Source: Lachnospiraceae bacterium UBA4631
Lineage (GTDB): Bacteria > Bacillota > Clostridia > Lachnospirales > Lachnospiraceae
Assembly: GCA_002406015.1 (NCBI GenBank)
Contig: DHMX01000004.1
Location: 1 to 50,620 of the forward strand
Length of the DNA: 50,620 bases
Direction: 5' to 3'
Shown: in pieces, positions 32,498 through 42,028 of the stretch
Numbering within the stretch: the stretch's first letter is position 1
How the letters are laid out: the number at the start of each line of letters is the position of its first letter
Program-made: the position numbers and the translations under genes
The notes under the pieces: generated by a model
The model's database searches: none
Seen by the model: only the letters and a program-made list of their open reading frames with translations
Told to the model about the DNA's origin: nothing

Positions 32498-33262
32498 CTA
32501 TTCTGTAAGATTGCAAGATAGAGAATCAAGAAAATCTGCCGATTTAAATGTCCTATCCACATATTCTGTTATAAATTTTTGACAAATCCCGGAAAGCTCC
32601 TCCTGTACCTCTGCCGATACCCGGAAGGTGTATAGTTTTTCCAGAGAGCTGCTTAATATGTATTGAAGCGTATACACCGTAGACGGTGCTAACAGCTCAT
32701 TCATATCATATTCCGGCTCGCAATGGTCCACACATACCAGACCACCCTGTCTTGCCCGAAACACATAGCCGGTTCCCTGATTTCCACATTTGACACAAGA
32801 AAACACCTGCATTTCTTCTCCATCTAATGCAAGTGAACGAATTTCAAATATTCTGCGAATCAATTCCGGCGGCACCTGTTTCTTCACCAATGCCCGCAAT
32901 GTTATATAAAGAAGCTTTAGCTGCTCCCTGCCATCTAGGTTTTCCTGTGTAAAATAGTCTGCCATTTCACAAAAATAAGTGCCGTAACCGATTCCGGAAA
33001 GGTCTGTTTTTAATTCATCAAAATAATTACCGACCTCCACATTTTGAATGCGGTACGCATCTCTTCCGGAATATAATGTAAAGCTTCCATAGGTAAACGG
33101 CTGGCAGGAGGCGGTCCATGTGCTTCCGGTTCGTCTGGCTCCTCTGGCAAATGCAGAGATTTTTCCCCGCTCCTTTGTCAGTATCACCAGTCTTCGGTCA
33201 TAATCTCCTACCTGACTGGCACTCAGTACCATTCCTGTCACTTGTATCTGCACACCCTTCAC
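32498..33262 (-). CDS. recO: DNA repair protein RecO
   Basis: A 254-aa RecO, the RecF-pathway protein that loads RecA and anneals ssDNA. The N-terminal OB fold (QVTGMVLSASQVGDYDRRLV, then TKERGKISAFARGARR) is followed by the helical domain and the zinc site: CVKCG near residue 156 and a later Cys/His (CVDHC). The start is uncertain: the frame opens with GTG at 33262 and has only a weak ribosome-binding site. The gap to era upstream is 32 bases, the common clostridial order era-recO. Confidence 0.95.
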   Translation of the reverse strand: MKGVQIQVTGMVLSASQVGDYDRRLVILTKERGKISAFARGARRTGSTWTASCQPFTYGSFTLYSGRDAYRIQNVEVGNYFDELKTDLSGIGYGTYFCEMADYFTQENLDGREQLKLLYITLRALVKKQVPPELIRRIFEIRSLALDGEEMQVFSCVKCGNQGTGYVFRARQGGLVCVDHCEPEYDMNELLAPSTVYTLQYILSSSLEKLYTFRVSAEVQEELSGICQKFITEYVDRTFKSADFLDSLSCNLTE

Positions 33263-33294
33263 CTGCCATTCTGCTTTGCATCCATTTAGTTCTG

Positions 33295-34200
33295 TCAGGA
33301 TTCTCTCTGGTCATAACCAAAGTTCTTTAATAAATATTCGCTGTCCCGCCAATCCTTCTTCACCTTAACCCATAGCTTCAGGTTTACCTTGGTATCCAAC
33401 AGCTTTTCCATATCCACTCTTGCCTGTGTTCCTATTTTTTTAAGCATAGCTCCCTGTTTTCCGATAATAATGCCCTTATGTGAATCCCGCTCACAGATAA
33501 TGGTTGCATCAATATCCACGATGTTTCCGTCCGGACGGTCCTTCATTCTTTCAATTACCACCGCGATTCCATGTGGTATCTCATGCTCCAGACAACGCAA
33601 TGCCTTTTCACGTATAATCTCCGCCATAATCTGCCGCTCCGGCTGGTCTGTAATCGTATCTTCATCATAATACTGTGGTCCTTCCGGTAAATACTTCAAT
33701 ATCTTATGAAGTACTTCCTCCGTATTACGGTTCCGCAATGCAGACACCGGAATAATTGCATCAAATGCATAGGCTTCCTGATAGGTTTTCACCGCCTGCT
33801 CAACAGCTTCCTTCTCAACCGTATCAATCTTATTAATAATCAGAAGTACCGGTGTATGTACCTTCTTTAACCGTTCTATAATTGCCTGCTCTCCGCGTCC
33901 GATATAGGTAGTCGGCTCCACCAGCCACAAGACCACATCCATTTCGCTGAGTGCGGTATCCACTGCACTCAGCATATATTCCCCTAATTTATTCTTTGCC
34001 TGATTAATGCCGGGCGTATCCAGAAATATAATCTGCCCCTGCTCACAGGTATAGACCGTCTGTATCCGGTTCCGGGTTGTCTGTGCTTTATTACTGGTAA
34101 TTGCTATCTTTTGTCCGATTAAATGGTTCATCAATGTAGACTTCCCCACATTCGGTCTTCCGATAATCGTTACAAATCCTGATTTGAATTTCTGCTTCAT
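33295..34200 (-). CDS. era: GTPase Era
   Basis: A 301-aa Era GTPase for 16S rRNA maturation and 30S assembly. G1 is GRPNVGKST, G3 is DTPG (FLDTPGINQA) and G4 is NKID. The C-terminal KH domain has ERDSHKGIIIGKQGAMLKKI read in parts (GIIIGKQGAMLK). I use ATG 34200 (MKQKFKSGFV), with AAGGA upstream; a GTG at 34224 would add eight residues. It starts 33 bases after the M16C peptidase stop and precedes recO. Confidence 0.97.
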   Translation of the reverse strand: MKQKFKSGFVTIIGRPNVGKSTLMNHLIGQKIAITSNKAQTTRNRIQTVYTCEQGQIIFLDTPGINQAKNKLGEYMLSAVDTALSEMDVVLWLVEPTTYIGRGEQAIIERLKKVHTPVLLIINKIDTVEKEAVEQAVKTYQEAYAFDAIIPVSALRNRNTEEVLHKILKYLPEGPQYYDEDTITDQPERQIMAEIIREKALRCLEHEIPHGIAVVIERMKDRPDGNIVDIDATIICERDSHKGIIIGKQGAMLKKIGTQARVDMEKLLDTKVNLKLWVKVKKDWRDSEYLLKNFGYDQRES

Positions 34201-34233
34201 ACTTCGTTCCTTAAAACCTTCCACTGCTTTTGT

Positions 34234-37143
34234 CTAAAATACACTGCGAATTTCTTTGAAATGCTCTGCTTCCTGCTGTATTTTCTTTTCATTACCGATA
34301 GCACATATCACATCCGAAGAAACTACAGACTGCACCAATTGCGAAAGTCCCCGAATCGTTGCCTGATTCGTTTCCAATAATTCATTTCTTCTCTGCTGAC
34401 GATATTCATCCGTAATACCTGCCAGATACAGTCCAAAATCACGTTCTCCCCGGTCATACGCATTTAACGGAATATCGGCACTTCCGATGGTTCCGATAAT
34501 ATACTTCGTCATATCACGGTCATCTGCCTGAAAATTAGCCACATACTCTGCCGCTCTCTGATATACCTCATAGGTCTCCATCAGATTCGGGTCCCGGTAA
34601 GAGGTCAGATAGCTGTTTCCATTATCCCCAAATGCACACATACAACCATATGCACCGCCCTGTACCCGGACATTAATCCAAAGATAATCATAAGAGAAAA
34701 TGGTTTCCAGTACCCGCAAGGCTCCGCTTGCCTCATAGCCCTGCTTCTTATAATTTCCGGCAGTTGCCACATACTGCACCTGACTGGCTGTTTTAAAGCC
34801 TTCATTTCTGATAACCGGCTTCCATGACTCCTCTACCGGATTCTGTTTTCTGGTTGACAGATAAATCGAGAACAAGGTTACATTCATACCGATTGCCTCT
34901 TCTACATTTTCTTTACCGGTATAAGAAATAATCAGATTCTCCTTATGCAGTATTTCTTCCAATACCTCCTGCAAATGTGTGACAAGCTCCTGCTTTCTTT
35001 CATCAAAGTTCTGATTCAAATCATCAATAAATTCATAATAATCGATTCCCTTTGCTTTCTCCTTTACATAATTGTTACGAGAAATATAGGACATAGCTCT
35101 GGCTGCCGTTGTTGCATGACCGCGGCTAACCAAATCCGGCTTCATGGAGGTTCGGATTTCTGCTATGATTTCCTTTAACCGATTCGTATCCGTAAGCTTA
35201 GAACGTACCAGCAGCTCCTCTATCAGCTTAAAGGTATCATCTATCTGATTATGCAGCATCTTTGCTTTCACATCAAAGGTCGGAAGATAACCGTCTGCTT
35301 CCAGATTGCCGCGTACATCAAAGCTGGTTGTAATGCTTCCGGATTTTAACCGAATCTCACTGGTCAGCTCATTGTATGTGTAACGCTCCGTATCAATCAT
35401 GCCCAGAATCCTAGCCAACAGATTTGCATAAGGAAGCAGTTCTATCGATACCTTATCCAACTTAAAGCACAGGTGTATATATGCGATTCCGTTCGTTTCA
35501 ATCGGATGCACTACAACCGGGATTCCGACTAACTCCTGCTCTATGTTCTCCTGCTTCTGTATCTTCGGTTCAATATCCGAAATTTCCAGCAATGGAATCT
35601 TCCGAATATCCACTTCACTTGACGGCTCTGCCTGATAAGCCTTTAAGGCTTTTGTATCTGCAATCAGCCGTTCCAATTCCTGCTCACTCAAGGTCTTCTT
35701 ATACTCTGCCAGCTTTGCCGCAGTCTCTGATTCCTGTTTTTCATTTAAGCCATGCTCCGGCTTTAAGACAACTATGCTCTTATGTGTATTATTCAGAAAA
35801 TATGTCTGAATGGTACGTTCAAAATAACCGTTTTCCAGTCCCCGCTTCATAAATTCCAGCGTTTCGCTGACCTCAATATGAATAAACGGTGACATATCAT
35901 CATACAGCCAACTGTCAAATGCCTTTAAGCCATACATCAGTCCCTTCGGATACCTTCCGAAATCAGACTCCCGTAATTGAAATTCCAAATGATTTAAGGC
36001 TGCCTGCATTGCCTTCTTCGGCACACCGTTTTTGCATAGTTCCTCCAGTGTATTCTGAATTACCTGTTCAAACTTCTCCCGCTCTGCTTCATTTGCATTA
36101 TGTGCAATGATTGAGAAAATCGGCTGCTGAATGGTGCTGTCATAGGAGGATTCTATATCCTTTCCAATTCCTGCCTTAATCAGTGCCTCCTTTAGCGGAG
36201 CTCCCGGCACATCCAGTAATACAGACTGTAATAACTGCATGGCAATATTTAATTCCGGGTCCAGACTGGTTCCGATTACTACATTATAGGACAGGAATGT
36301 ATTATCCTCTAATTCCTCATCCTCTGCCAGCGAATAGGAATACGTCTGTACCTTCGGTCCCGGATATGCAAGCTGCATATGAATCTTAGAATCTACCTTC
36401 TGATAATCGTAGTGACTTAAATATTCTCTGTCGATAAACGCTAATTTTTCTTCCACATCCATGTTGCCGTACAGATAAATATAGCTGTTGGACGGATGAT
36501 AGTACTTCCGGTGAAAATCCAGAAATGCCTCATAGGTCAACTGTGGAATTGCGGTCGGCTCACCGCCTGACTCACAGGCATATGTGGTATCCGGAAGCAG
36601 GGACATCTGAATCAGACGTGCCAATTGCTGATTTGGGTCTGAATATACACCCTTCATTTCATTATATACAACTCCATTATAGGTAAGGTCACCATCCAGA
36701 CTCTCTAATTCATAATGCCAGCCCTCCTGCTTCATAATCTCCTCATGAATATAGATATTCGGATGGAATACGGCATCCAGATATACATCCATCAGATTCT
36801 GAAAGTCCTTGTCATTGTAACTGGCAATCGGATACACCGTTTTGTCAGAATAAGTCATTGCATTTAAAAATGTGTTTAAAGAACCCTTTGCCAATTCCAC
36901 AAACGGGTCCTTGGCAGGGAATTTTCTGGAACCGCATAACACAGAATGCTCCATAATATGCGGCACTCCCGTATCATCATTCGGCGGAGTCCGAAATCCG
37001 ATTGTAAACACCTTATTGGTATCCTCATTACTGATAACCACGACTCTCGCCTTTGTCTTTCTATGCCGATATATATATCCCGTTGCCGCTAATTCCGGTA
37101 TTGCTTCCTGCATCAATAAATCATATGCACCCATTCGCTTCAT
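34234..37143 (-). CDS. M16C (PreP-like) zinc metallopeptidase
   Basis: A 969-aa peptidase of the insulinase family, M16C branch. The inverted zinc motif HxxEH is at residues 62-66 (PHIMEHSVLCGSRKF). The second zinc-binding Glu is expected in the YNGVVYNEMKGVYSDP segment, which is present. Four repeated domains of about 230 residues fit the length. No signal peptide is seen, so it acts in the cytoplasm, probably degrading oligopeptides of 10-65 residues. AGGAGG lies 7 bases before the ATG. It leads the run M16C-era-recO-lipoprotein-glyS and is divergent from the serpin gene. Confidence 0.95.
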   Translation of the reverse strand: MKRMGAYDLLMQEAIPELAATGYIYRHRKTKARVVVISNEDTNKVFTIGFRTPPNDDTGVPHIMEHSVLCGSRKFPAKDPFVELAKGSLNTFLNAMTYSDKTVYPIASYNDKDFQNLMDVYLDAVFHPNIYIHEEIMKQEGWHYELESLDGDLTYNGVVYNEMKGVYSDPNQQLARLIQMSLLPDTTYACESGGEPTAIPQLTYEAFLDFHRKYYHPSNSYIYLYGNMDVEEKLAFIDREYLSHYDYQKVDSKIHMQLAYPGPKVQTYSYSLAEDEELEDNTFLSYNVVIGTSLDPELNIAMQLLQSVLLDVPGAPLKEALIKAGIGKDIESSYDSTIQQPIFSIIAHNANEAEREKFEQVIQNTLEELCKNGVPKKAMQAALNHLEFQLRESDFGRYPKGLMYGLKAFDSWLYDDMSPFIHIEVSETLEFMKRGLENGYFERTIQTYFLNNTHKSIVVLKPEHGLNEKQESETAAKLAEYKKTLSEQELERLIADTKALKAYQAEPSSEVDIRKIPLLEISDIEPKIQKQENIEQELVGIPVVVHPIETNGIAYIHLCFKLDKVSIELLPYANLLARILGMIDTERYTYNELTSEIRLKSGSITTSFDVRGNLEADGYLPTFDVKAKMLHNQIDDTFKLIEELLVRSKLTDTNRLKEIIAEIRTSMKPDLVSRGHATTAARAMSYISRNNYVKEKAKGIDYYEFIDDLNQNFDERKQELVTHLQEVLEEILHKENLIISYTGKENVEEAIGMNVTLFSIYLSTRKQNPVEESWKPVIRNEGFKTASQVQYVATAGNYKKQGYEASGALRVLETIFSYDYLWINVRVQGGAYGCMCAFGDNGNSYLTSYRDPNLMETYEVYQRAAEYVANFQADDRDMTKYIIGTIGSADIPLNAYDRGERDFGLYLAGITDEYRQQRRNELLETNQATIRGLSQLVQSVVSSDVICAIGNEKKIQQEAEHFKEIRSVF

Positions 37144-37278
37144 CCGTATTCCTCCTGTTATGCTTCTATCTATTATTTATTCTGATTATACTGCTACTAT
37201 CACAACTTATATCCTACCATGTTTTTCCATGATTGGCAAACCGATTACACCCATATAAACTATATTATTTGAATTTTG

Positions 37279-37307
37279 TTGCAACACCATACACCTTATT
37301 TTACACT
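37279..37307 (+). promoter_or_regulatory. Possible promoter of the serpin gene
   Basis: TTGCAA (37279-37284), 17 bases, TACACT (37302-37307). Only moderate agreement with consensus. The leader to 37399 contains an AACCGG / CCGGTT inverted pair. Confidence 0.4.
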
Positions 37308-37398
37308 ATTAAGTATAACCGGATAATAAAGCTAACACTTATGGAACTTTAAGCAACCGGTTACGCTTTATATCAGATAAAAACGGGAGGTATTTTCT

Positions 37399-38727
37399 AT
37401 GAAAATAAAAAGCAAAACACAAAACAAAATAAGAACCAAATCAACAAAACGATTATTTGCCGCTGCTTTACTCGGCACTTTAACCCTGTCTCTCTTTGGC
37501 TGTCAAACATCCCCTGCACCGCTCACCATTCACAGTGAGAATCTGACAGATGCTGTAACAGCTGAGACTGTCACCGGAAAGGAAGCGGATGCTGCATTCT
37601 GCCAATCCACCTCTGACTTCTCTATCCGTTTATTTCAGGCTGCATTAGCAGAAAACGAAACCAGAGGTGAGAACATCCTTCTTTCTCCGGAATCCGTTCT
37701 ATCTGCCTTAGCCATGACCGCAAACGGTGCCGGCGGCTCCACGCGAACGGAAATGGAGCAGGTGCTATGCGGCGGTATGCCCATAGAGGAGTTCAATCCA
37801 TATATGTATAGCTTTCAGAATCGTCTGACCTCCGATGAAGATGTTATCTTTCATCAAGCAAATTCCATCTGGATTCGCAATCAGGAGGATGTCATTCAGA
37901 TGAAAGAGGATTTTCTCCGGACAGATAAGAATTATTATGGGGCAGATGCTTACTACGCTGCCTTTGATGACCAGACCGTTCAGGATATTAATTCCTGGGT
38001 ACAGAAAAACACCAATGACATGATTCCTTCTCTGTTGCAGGAGCCTATTCCGGATGACATTGTGCTGTACCTCATAAATGCTCTTGCGTTTGAAGGTGAT
38101 TGGGAAACTCCTTATACAGAGGACCAGATTGCAGAGGACCGTATCTTTACCAATTATGATGGGGTAGCCGAGACTGTCACCATGTTAAACAGTGACGAGA
38201 GTGTATACCTGAAGGATGAACACGCTACCGGCTTCCTAAAATATTATAAAGGTGCCAACTTTGCATTTCTCGCACTTTTGCCGGAGGAGGGGATGACACC
38301 GGAGGAATATGCCGCTACGCTAACCGGGGATTCCTACTTAAGCCTGTATCAGAACCGGGAGAATCGGGAGGTTCTTGTTCAGCTACCGGAATTTACCTAT
38401 GATTATTCCACAGAATTAAGCAAGGCTCTGTCCGATATGGGAATGTCTGAGGCATTTGATGCGTCATTTGCCGACTTTTCCAATATGGCATCTACCGACA
38501 CCGGTTATCTGTCTATTAACCGTGTCCTTCACAAGACCCACATTGAAGTAGACCGCACCGGTACAAAGGCAGCCGCTGTCACCGCCATAGAAATGACAAA
38601 CGAAAGCTGTGCCATAGACACCGAAACTCCTCCGTCTGTGATTCTGGACCGTCCTTTCGTCTATGCAATCGTTGATACAGAAAGCGGAATGCCAATCTTC
38701 TTAGGTATCGTAAATACCATTGAATAG
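37399..38727 (+). CDS. Serpin-family lipoprotein (serine/cysteine protease inhibitor)
   Basis: A 442-aa serpin exported as a lipoprotein: basic N-terminus, hydrophobic stretch and lipobox SLFGC with Cys at residue 35, then a short linker. Core serpin landmarks are present (LLSPESVLSALAMTANGAGG, LINALAFEGDW, FAFLALLPEEG). The hinge of the reactive loop is GTKAAAVTA at about 388-396, with small side chains as required for inhibition. Counting from the hinge places P1-P1' at Glu 402-Ser 403. DRPFVYAIVDTESGMPIFLG closes the fold. It would trap serine proteases outside the cell, for example host elastase-like enzymes, by inference from P1. GGGAGG lies 8 bases before the ATG. It appears monocistronic. 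Confidence 0.95.
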   Translation: MKIKSKTQNKIRTKSTKRLFAAALLGTLTLSLFGCQTSPAPLTIHSENLTDAVTAETVTGKEADAAFCQSTSDFSIRLFQAALAENETRGENILLSPESVLSALAMTANGAGGSTRTEMEQVLCGGMPIEEFNPYMYSFQNRLTSDEDVIFHQANSIWIRNQEDVIQMKEDFLRTDKNYYGADAYYAAFDDQTVQDINSWVQKNTNDMIPSLLQEPIPDDIVLYLINALAFEGDWETPYTEDQIAEDRIFTNYDGVAETVTMLNSDESVYLKDEHATGFLKYYKGANFAFLALLPEEGMTPEEYAATLTGDSYLSLYQNRENREVLVQLPEFTYDYSTELSKALSDMGMSEAFDASFADFSNMASTDTGYLSINRVLHKTHIEVDRTGTKAAAVTAIEMTNESCAIDTETPPSVILDRPFVYAIVDTESGMPIFLGIVNTIE

Positions 38728-38762
38728 CCGGTCAATACAAGCTTCATGGTGAATATGGACTC

Positions 38763-38790
38763 TTTACATCTTTGCAAAGTCTGTTATAAT
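38763..38790 (+). promoter_or_regulatory. Promoter of the por operon
   Basis: TTTACA (38763-38768), 16 bases, TATAAT (38785-38790), about 93 bases before the porC ATG. AGGAG lies before that ATG. Confidence 0.7.
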
Positions 38791-38883
38791 TAATAAGATA
38801 TGGTTTTATACATAATCCGACATATTACATAAGCAATGCTGACACAAAACCGTCGGAAGAATAAATAAAAAGGAGTCACAACC

Positions 38884-39456
38884 ATGAGTCACACAATTGA
38901 AATCCGGTGGCATGGCCGGGGCGGTCAGGGAGCCAAGACTGCAGCACTTTTGCTGGCAGACGTGGCATTCAAGACCGGTATGCATGTTCAGGGCTTTCCT
39001 GAATACGGACCAGAACGTATGGGAGCACCTATTACCGCGTATAACCGAATCAGCGATGCTCCGATTCGGGTCCATTCCAATATTTATACCCCTCAGTATG
39101 TAGCAGTTGTAGATGAAACGCTGTTAGAATCGGTAGATGTTACAGCAGGATTACAGACAGACGGTGCGATTATTATTAATACCTCCCGTCCGAAATCTGA
39201 AATTATTCCTCATTTGAAAGGCTATGCGGGAAAGGTCTACACCATTGATGCCCATAAGATTTCTATGGCAACTCTTGGTAAATATTATCCAAACTCTCCT
39301 ATGCTGGCAGCGGTTGTTGCCATTACCAAGGTAATGGAGAAGGAAGCCTTCCTGCGGGAAATGGAGTTATCCTTCCAGCACAAATTTGCGAAAAAACCGG
39401 AGGTTATCCATGGTAATATGGAAGCTCTGAAAATGACCTTCAAGGAGGTGCAGTAA
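38884..39456 (+). CDS. porC: 2-oxoacid:ferredoxin oxidoreductase, gamma subunit
   Basis: A 190-aa gamma subunit. The glycine-rich start IRWHGRGGQGAKTAALLLAD, then FPEYGPERMGAPITAY, are family hallmarks. It is one of four subunits of an enzyme that oxidatively decarboxylates a 2-oxoacid (probably pyruvate) to acyl-CoA with reduction of ferredoxin. The order gamma-delta-alpha-beta is that of porCDAB. AGGAG precedes the ATG, and the delta gene starts one base after the stop codon. Confidence 0.93.
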   Translation: MSHTIEIRWHGRGGQGAKTAALLLADVAFKTGMHVQGFPEYGPERMGAPITAYNRISDAPIRVHSNIYTPQYVAVVDETLLESVDVTAGLQTDGAIIINTSRPKSEIIPHLKGYAGKVYTIDAHKISMATLGKYYPNSPMLAAVVAITKVMEKEAFLREMELSFQHKFAKKPEVIHGNMEALKMTFKEVQ

Positions 39457-39457
39457 C

Positions 39458-39763
39458 ATGGCAGCAACGGATATTTCAAAAATCACAGAAAAAAGTAAAT
39501 GGCAGGATATTACGCCCGGCAATCAAATCTACGGTGCCGGAACCTCCAAGGAATTTAAGACAGGTGAATGGAGAACCCAGACCCCTGTATGGATAAAGGA
39601 CAAGTGCAAGCAATGTCTGTTATGTGTTCCGGTATGTCCGGATAGTTCTATTCCGGTTAAGGATTGTGAACGCTTAGACTTTGACTATGACCACTGCAAG
39701 GGCTGCGGCATTTGTGCCAAGGTTTGTCCATTTGATTCTATTGATATGAAGGAGGGTCAGTAA
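39458..39763 (+). CDS. porD: 2-oxoacid:ferredoxin oxidoreductase, delta subunit (2x[4Fe-4S])
   Basis: A 101-aa ferredoxin-like subunit. It has two CxxCxxCxxxCP clusters, CKQCLLCVPVCP at about residues 49-60 and CKGCGICAKVCP at about 79-90, which bind two [4Fe-4S] centres passing electrons from the TPP site to ferredoxin. AGGAGG lies 8-9 bases before ATG. The next gene starts one base after its stop codon, indicating tight coupling within the operon. Confidence 0.95.
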   Translation: MAATDISKITEKSKWQDITPGNQIYGAGTSKEFKTGEWRTQTPVWIKDKCKQCLLCVPVCPDSSIPVKDCERLDFDYDHCKGCGICAKVCPFDSIDMKEGQ

Positions 39764-39764
39764 T

Positions 39765-40946
39765 ATGTCGATTCGCGAACGTTTATCCGGTAATGAGGCA
39801 ATTGCACTGGCAATCAAACAGATTAATCCGGATGTTATGCCTGCATTTCCGATTACACCATCCACCGAAATTCCACAGTTTGTAGCAAATTATATTGCAA
39901 ACGGCAAAATGGATACAGAATTTATTCCGGTTGAGAGTGAGCATAGTTCTATGAGTGCAACGGTAGGTGCTTCTGCTGCCGGTGCCAGAGCTTTGACTGC
40001 AACCTCCTCCTGTGGTATGGCATTGATGTGGGAGGAGCTGTATGTGGCTGCTTCTAACCGTCTGCCGTTAGCCTTAGCCTTGGTAAATCGTGCCTTGTCC
40101 GGTCCGATTAATATTAATTGCGACCATTCCGACAGCATGGGTGCCAGAGATTCCGGCTGGCTGCAGATTTATGCAGAAAATAATCAGGAAGTATATGACA
40201 ATATGATTCAGGCATTCCGTATTTCCGAGCATAAGGATGTACTGCTTCCAATCATGATTTGTCAGGATGGCTTCATTACCAGTCATGCAGTGGAAAACAT
40301 TGAATTACTGGAGGATGAGGTTGTTAAGAACTTTGTCGGCGAATATGAACCGGAAAATTATCTGCTGAATGCAGACCAGCCAATGGCGGTCGGTCCGTAT
40401 GCCGTTTCTAATTATTATATGGAGACAAAAATGGGACAACGTACTGCCATGCATCATGCAAAGCAGGTGATTTTAGACGTTGCAAAGGATTTTGAAGCAA
40501 TTTCCGGCAGACACTACGGCTTCTTTGAGGAATATCAATTAGAGGATGCCGACTATGCCGTTTTGATTATCGGCTCTGCTGCCGGCACCTGTAAGGATGC
40601 CATAGACCTTCTCCGTTCCCAAGGAAAGAAGGTTGGTCTTTTAAAACTGCGTGTATTTCGTCCGTTCCCGGCAGAGGAGATTGCTGCTGCACTCTCCCAC
40701 TGCAAATCCTTAGCGATTATGGACCGAAGCGACAGCTTTAACGGAAACGGCGGTCCGTTAGGTGCAGAGGTATCCCAAGCCTTATACAATGCCCATGCTT
40801 CTGTTCTGGCAGTAAATTATATCTATGGTCTGGGTGGCCGTGATATTCGGGTTGAAGATTTTGAAGACATTTTCCAACGTCTGGAAACCATTGCTGCTAC
40901 CGGACAAATTACCGACCAATTCGACTACATTGGTCTGCGAAAATAA
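39765..40946 (+). CDS. porA: 2-oxoacid:ferredoxin oxidoreductase, alpha subunit
   Basis: A 393-aa alpha subunit. The N-terminal pyrimidine-binding domain is marked by AFPITPSTEIPQF, VESEHSSMSATVGASAAGAR and TSSCGMALMWEELYVAA. A transketolase C-like domain follows (YAVLIIGSAAGTCKDAIDLL). It forms the TPP-dependent catalytic core with the beta subunit. Pyruvate as substrate is likely from the PorA-like pattern; a branched-chain 2-oxoacid enzyme cannot be excluded. Confidence 0.93.
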   Translation: MSIRERLSGNEAIALAIKQINPDVMPAFPITPSTEIPQFVANYIANGKMDTEFIPVESEHSSMSATVGASAAGARALTATSSCGMALMWEELYVAASNRLPLALALVNRALSGPININCDHSDSMGARDSGWLQIYAENNQEVYDNMIQAFRISEHKDVLLPIMICQDGFITSHAVENIELLEDEVVKNFVGEYEPENYLLNADQPMAVGPYAVSNYYMETKMGQRTAMHHAKQVILDVAKDFEAISGRHYGFFEEYQLEDADYAVLIIGSAAGTCKDAIDLLRSQGKKVGLLKLRVFRPFPAEEIAAALSHCKSLAIMDRSDSFNGNGGPLGAEVSQALYNAHASVLAVNYIYGLGGRDIRVEDFEDIFQRLETIAATGQITDQFDYIGLRK

Positions 40947-40959
40947 GGAGGGACGTATT

Positions 40960-41901
40960 ATGGCTACAAAATATAATTTCAAGCAAGAAATGAATAAGCC
41001 GGAGCGTCTGGCTCCGGGACACAGAATGTGTGCAGGCTGCGGCGGAACCATTGCAGTTCGTGCCGTTCTTCGTGCATTACATGAAGGTGATAGGGCTGTC
41101 ATCGGTAATGCAACCGGTTGTCTGGAGGTTTCCACCTTTATGTATCCGTATACCGCATGGGAAGACAGCTATATCCATAACGCATTTGAAAATGCAGGTG
41201 CTACCCTATCCGGTGTTGAAACTGCATACCATGTACTGAAGAAAAAAGGAAAAATTGATGATACCTATAAATTCATTACCTTCGGTGGTGACGGCGGTAC
41301 TTATGACATTGGCTTCCAGTCCTTGTCCGGTGCGATGGAACGCGGACATGATATGGTCTATGTCTGCTATGATAACGGTGCTTATATGAATACCGGTATC
41401 CAGCGTTCTTCAGCTACTCCAAGATTTGCAGATACCACCACGACTCCGGTTGGTTCTCAATCAAACGGAAAGCTGCAGGGAAGAAAGGATTTAGCTTCTA
41501 TCATTGCCGCTCATAACGTTGCCTACGTGGGACAGACAACCTTCCTTGGTAACTTCAAGGATATTCATACCAAAGCAGAGACCGCTATCTATACACCGGG
41601 TCCTGCATTTCTGAATGTTATGGCTCCTTGTCCGAGAGGCTGGAGATATGATGCCAGTGATATTATGACTATCTGTAAATTAGCAGTTGAGACCTGCTAT
41701 TGGCCGCTCTTTGAGGTCATTGACGGAAAGTGGATTCTGAACTATGCACCAAAGAACAAGCTTCCTATCGAAGACTTCCTGCGGGCTCAGGGACGCTTCA
41801 AGCATCTGTTTAAGCCGGGCAATGAGCATTTAATTCAGCAATTTCAAGAAGAAGTAGACCGTCGTTGGGAGGACTTACAATATAATTGTTCCAGAAACTA
41901 A
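40960..41901 (+). CDS. porB: 2-oxoacid:ferredoxin oxidoreductase, beta subunit
   Basis: A 313-aa beta subunit. HRMCAGCGGTIAVRAVLRAL provides the first Cys pair of the [4Fe-4S] centre, and the TPP/Mg site is GGDGGTYDIGFQSLSGAMER with YDNGAYMNTGIQRSS. I start it at ATG 40960, 10 bases after AGGAGG; the frame is open further left but that part lies inside porA. It is the last gene of the operon, followed by a strong terminator. Confidence 0.95.
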   Translation: MATKYNFKQEMNKPERLAPGHRMCAGCGGTIAVRAVLRALHEGDRAVIGNATGCLEVSTFMYPYTAWEDSYIHNAFENAGATLSGVETAYHVLKKKGKIDDTYKFITFGGDGGTYDIGFQSLSGAMERGHDMVYVCYDNGAYMNTGIQRSSATPRFADTTTTPVGSQSNGKLQGRKDLASIIAAHNVAYVGQTTFLGNFKDIHTKAETAIYTPGPAFLNVMAPCPRGWRYDASDIMTICKLAVETCYWPLFEVIDGKWILNYAPKNKLPIEDFLRAQGRFKHLFKPGNEHLIQQFQEEVDRRWEDLQYNCSRN

Positions 41902-41929
41902 CCGTTACTTCTGTTAAATTACGTTAAAA

Positions 41930-41967
41930 CGGCAGGGAGTCATTCGATTTTGAATAGCTCCCTGCCG
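41930..41967. terminator. Terminator after porB, likely bidirectional
   Basis: Arms CGGCAGGGAG (41930-41939) and CTCCCTGCCG (41958-41967) are perfect complements. CTTTTATTTT follows on the plus strand and GTTTTAACG on the minus strand. It can also serve the convergent aminopeptidase gene. Confidence 0.9.
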
Positions 41968-42028
41968 GCTTTTATTTTATTTATTTTATTTATCTGATTT
42001 TATTATCTTATTCTATTTACCTATATAT

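Noticed and set aside
35481..35852. Long open frame opposite to the M16C peptidase gene
   Set aside because: Antisense shadow without ribosome-binding site or recognisable domain; the same holds for other opposite-strand frames over ppdK, glyS, aminopeptidase and MATE.
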